Of a stretch of DNA of 5,935 nucleotides, positions 4,958 to 5,935 are shown piece after piece. Origin of the DNA: Deltaproteobacteria bacterium (GTDB lineage: Bacteria > Myxococcota_A > UBA9160 > JAFDET01); contig JAFDET010000275.1 of assembly GCA_019310195.1 (NCBI GenBank), forward strand, positions 1 to 5,935, in the 5' to 3' direction. Below the pieces are notes generated by a model that had not been told where the DNA came from, made no database searches, and saw nothing but the letters and a program-made list of their open reading frames with translations. How positions within the stretch are numbered: position 1 is the stretch's first letter; every line of letters begins with the position of its first letter. A program made the translations under genes and the position numbers.

Positions 4958-5935
4958 AGCGGCCGGCTCGTAGCGCCCCGGATCGTGGTCGTGGGTGAAG
5001 GGCGCGTCCAGATAGGGATCGGCGGTCTCGCGCATGTGGGTGTCCAGGCCGGCGCGCATGCGCTCCAGCGGCTCGGCGTAGGCGGAGTCGCCCACCCGGT
5101 TGCGCTGCTCGTTCGGGTCCGCCGCCAGGTCGTAGAGTTCCTCGGGAACGCGCGGGCGCTTCCACGGCTGGTCCGGCAGCTCGCAGAGCCGGTGCGCCCA
5201 CGCGCGGTCTGCGATCTGGTCCAGGCCGATGGCGATGTCCGAGTAGTTGCGGATGTACTTCCAGCGCTCGGTCCGCAGTGCCCGCGTGGGGATGTACTCC
5301 ACGTGATGGGTCAGCTCCGCGAAGACGGCGTCGCGGTGCCGGTCCGGGGCCTCGCCCAGCAGGAGCCGCAGGAAGGAGCGGCCCTCCACGTCGTCGGGAA
5401 CCGGCTCGTCCACGGCTTCCAGGATCGTGGGCATCACGTCGATGAGGCTCAGCATGGCGTGTCGCTCGCTCCCAGACGGCACGCGCCCGGGCCAGCGCAC
5501 GATCAGCGGCGTGGCGATGCCGCGGTCGTAGAGCGTCATCTTGGCGCCGGGGAAGGGCGGCCCGTTGTCGCTCACGAAGATCACCAGCGTGTTCTCCGTC
5601 AAGCCCAGCTCGTCCAGCAGCGCGAGCAGGTCGCCGATCATCGCGTCCATGCCCAGCATCTGGCTGTAGTAGCGGGCCAGCTCGTCGCGGATCTCCGGCC
5701 AGTCCGGCAGGTTCAGGTAGGCCGGCATCGAGATCGCGGCGGGGTCCACGGGGAAGTCCGGGTCGAAGGAGAACGCGCCGTCGTCATCCCGGTGCGTCTG
5801 CATGAAGTTCAGCTCCAGGTAGAACGGCCGCTCGCGGTGGCGGCGCACGAACTCCAGGACGGGCGTGATGTCGCGGATCCACATGTCCATCAGGCCGCCC
5901 ATGCGCTCGTGGTAGCCGTACCAGCGGGTGGGCAG
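4937..5935 (-). CDS. Sulfatase, N-terminus outside window (heparan-N-sulfatase / SGSH-like, family S1)
   Basis: The frame runs off the window edge, so 332 residues are visible. Typical sulfatases have roughly 450-550, and the Cys/Ser-x-Pro-x-Arg site that is modified to formylglycine lies in the missing part. Visible family features (numbered from the edge) are QTHRDD with H48, a PDWPEIRDELARYYSQM stretch with MDAMIGDLLALLDELGL, and VIFVSDNGPPFP with metal-binding D123 and N124. K132 follows in GAKMTLYDRGIATPLIVRWPG, then SLIDVMPTILE and the C-terminal EELYDLAADPNEQRN. SDNG-x-PFP with the K/R-x-x-LYD segment resembles N-sulfoglucosamine sulfohydrolase-like enzymes. These remove sulfate from sulfated sugars, usually in the periplasm or outside the cell. 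Any signal peptide would be in the missing part. It reads in the same direction as the methyl-transfer operon but is separated by about 110 bases, so a functional link is uncertain. Confidence 0.93.
   Translation of the reverse strand: MPTRWYGYHERMGGLMDMWIRDITPVLEFVRRHRERPFYLELNFMQTHRDDDGAFSFDPDFPVDPAAISMPAYLNLPDWPEIRDELARYYSQMLGMDAMIGDLLALLDELGLTENTLVIFVSDNGPPFPGAKMTLYDRGIATPLIVRWPGRVPSGSERHAMLSLIDVMPTILEAVDEPVPDDVEGRSFLRLLLGEAPDRHRDAVFAELTHHVEYIPTRALRTERWKYIRNYSDIAIGLDQIADRAWAHRLCELPDQPWKRPRVPEELYDLAADPNEQRNRVGDSAYAEPLERMRAGLDTHMRETADPYLDAPFTHDHDPGRYEPAALLQDLH

Overview
The window is G+C-rich bacterial DNA with compact genes and frequent GTG starts. It holds most of a corrinoid (vitamin B12)-dependent methyl-transfer locus in two convergent gene blocks, plus part of a sulfatase. 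No lineage can be named with confidence. The gene mix (corrinoid methyltransferases, a RACo-type activator, a heparan-N-sulfatase-like sulfatase) suits an uncultured environmental bacterium with high G+C, but that is inference.

Plus-strand block (1-2106): the C-terminal end of an ASKHA-domain corrinoid-activation ATPase (RACo/DUF4445 type) is followed by a 172-base leader containing palindromes and a GC-rich hairpin. Next comes a complete uroporphyrinogen-decarboxylase-like (URO-D) methyltransferase (304-1434). Last is a gene resembling stand-alone MetH reactivation-domain proteins (1472-2106), which can only be read by joining three reading frames. It is annotated as a pseudogene.

Minus-strand block (5935 down to 2133): a sulfatase whose N-terminus lies outside the window ends at 4937. 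After a gap of about 110 bases come three tightly coupled genes: a homocysteine S-methyltransferase (4824-3946), a corrinoid-binding protein (3949-3305) and a second URO-D-like methyltransferase (3308-2133). Each junction among these three is a 4-base GTGA stop/start overlap. The two blocks converge with only 26 bases between stop codons.

Proposed joint function (inference): a URO-D-like methyltransferase moves a methyl group from an unknown methylated substrate to the corrinoid protein. The homocysteine S-methyltransferase then takes it from the methyl-corrinoid and makes methionine. The RACo-like ATPase restores inactive Co(II) corrinoid to Co(I). The homocysteine and cobalamin modules correspond to two modules of MetH encoded as separate proteins, with the folate-binding module absent and a URO-D-like enzyme in its place. 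Both URO-D-like proteins keep the His-x-Cys zinc motif, but the usual third-ligand cysteine is Asp in one and His in the other. The methyl donor cannot be read from the sequence.
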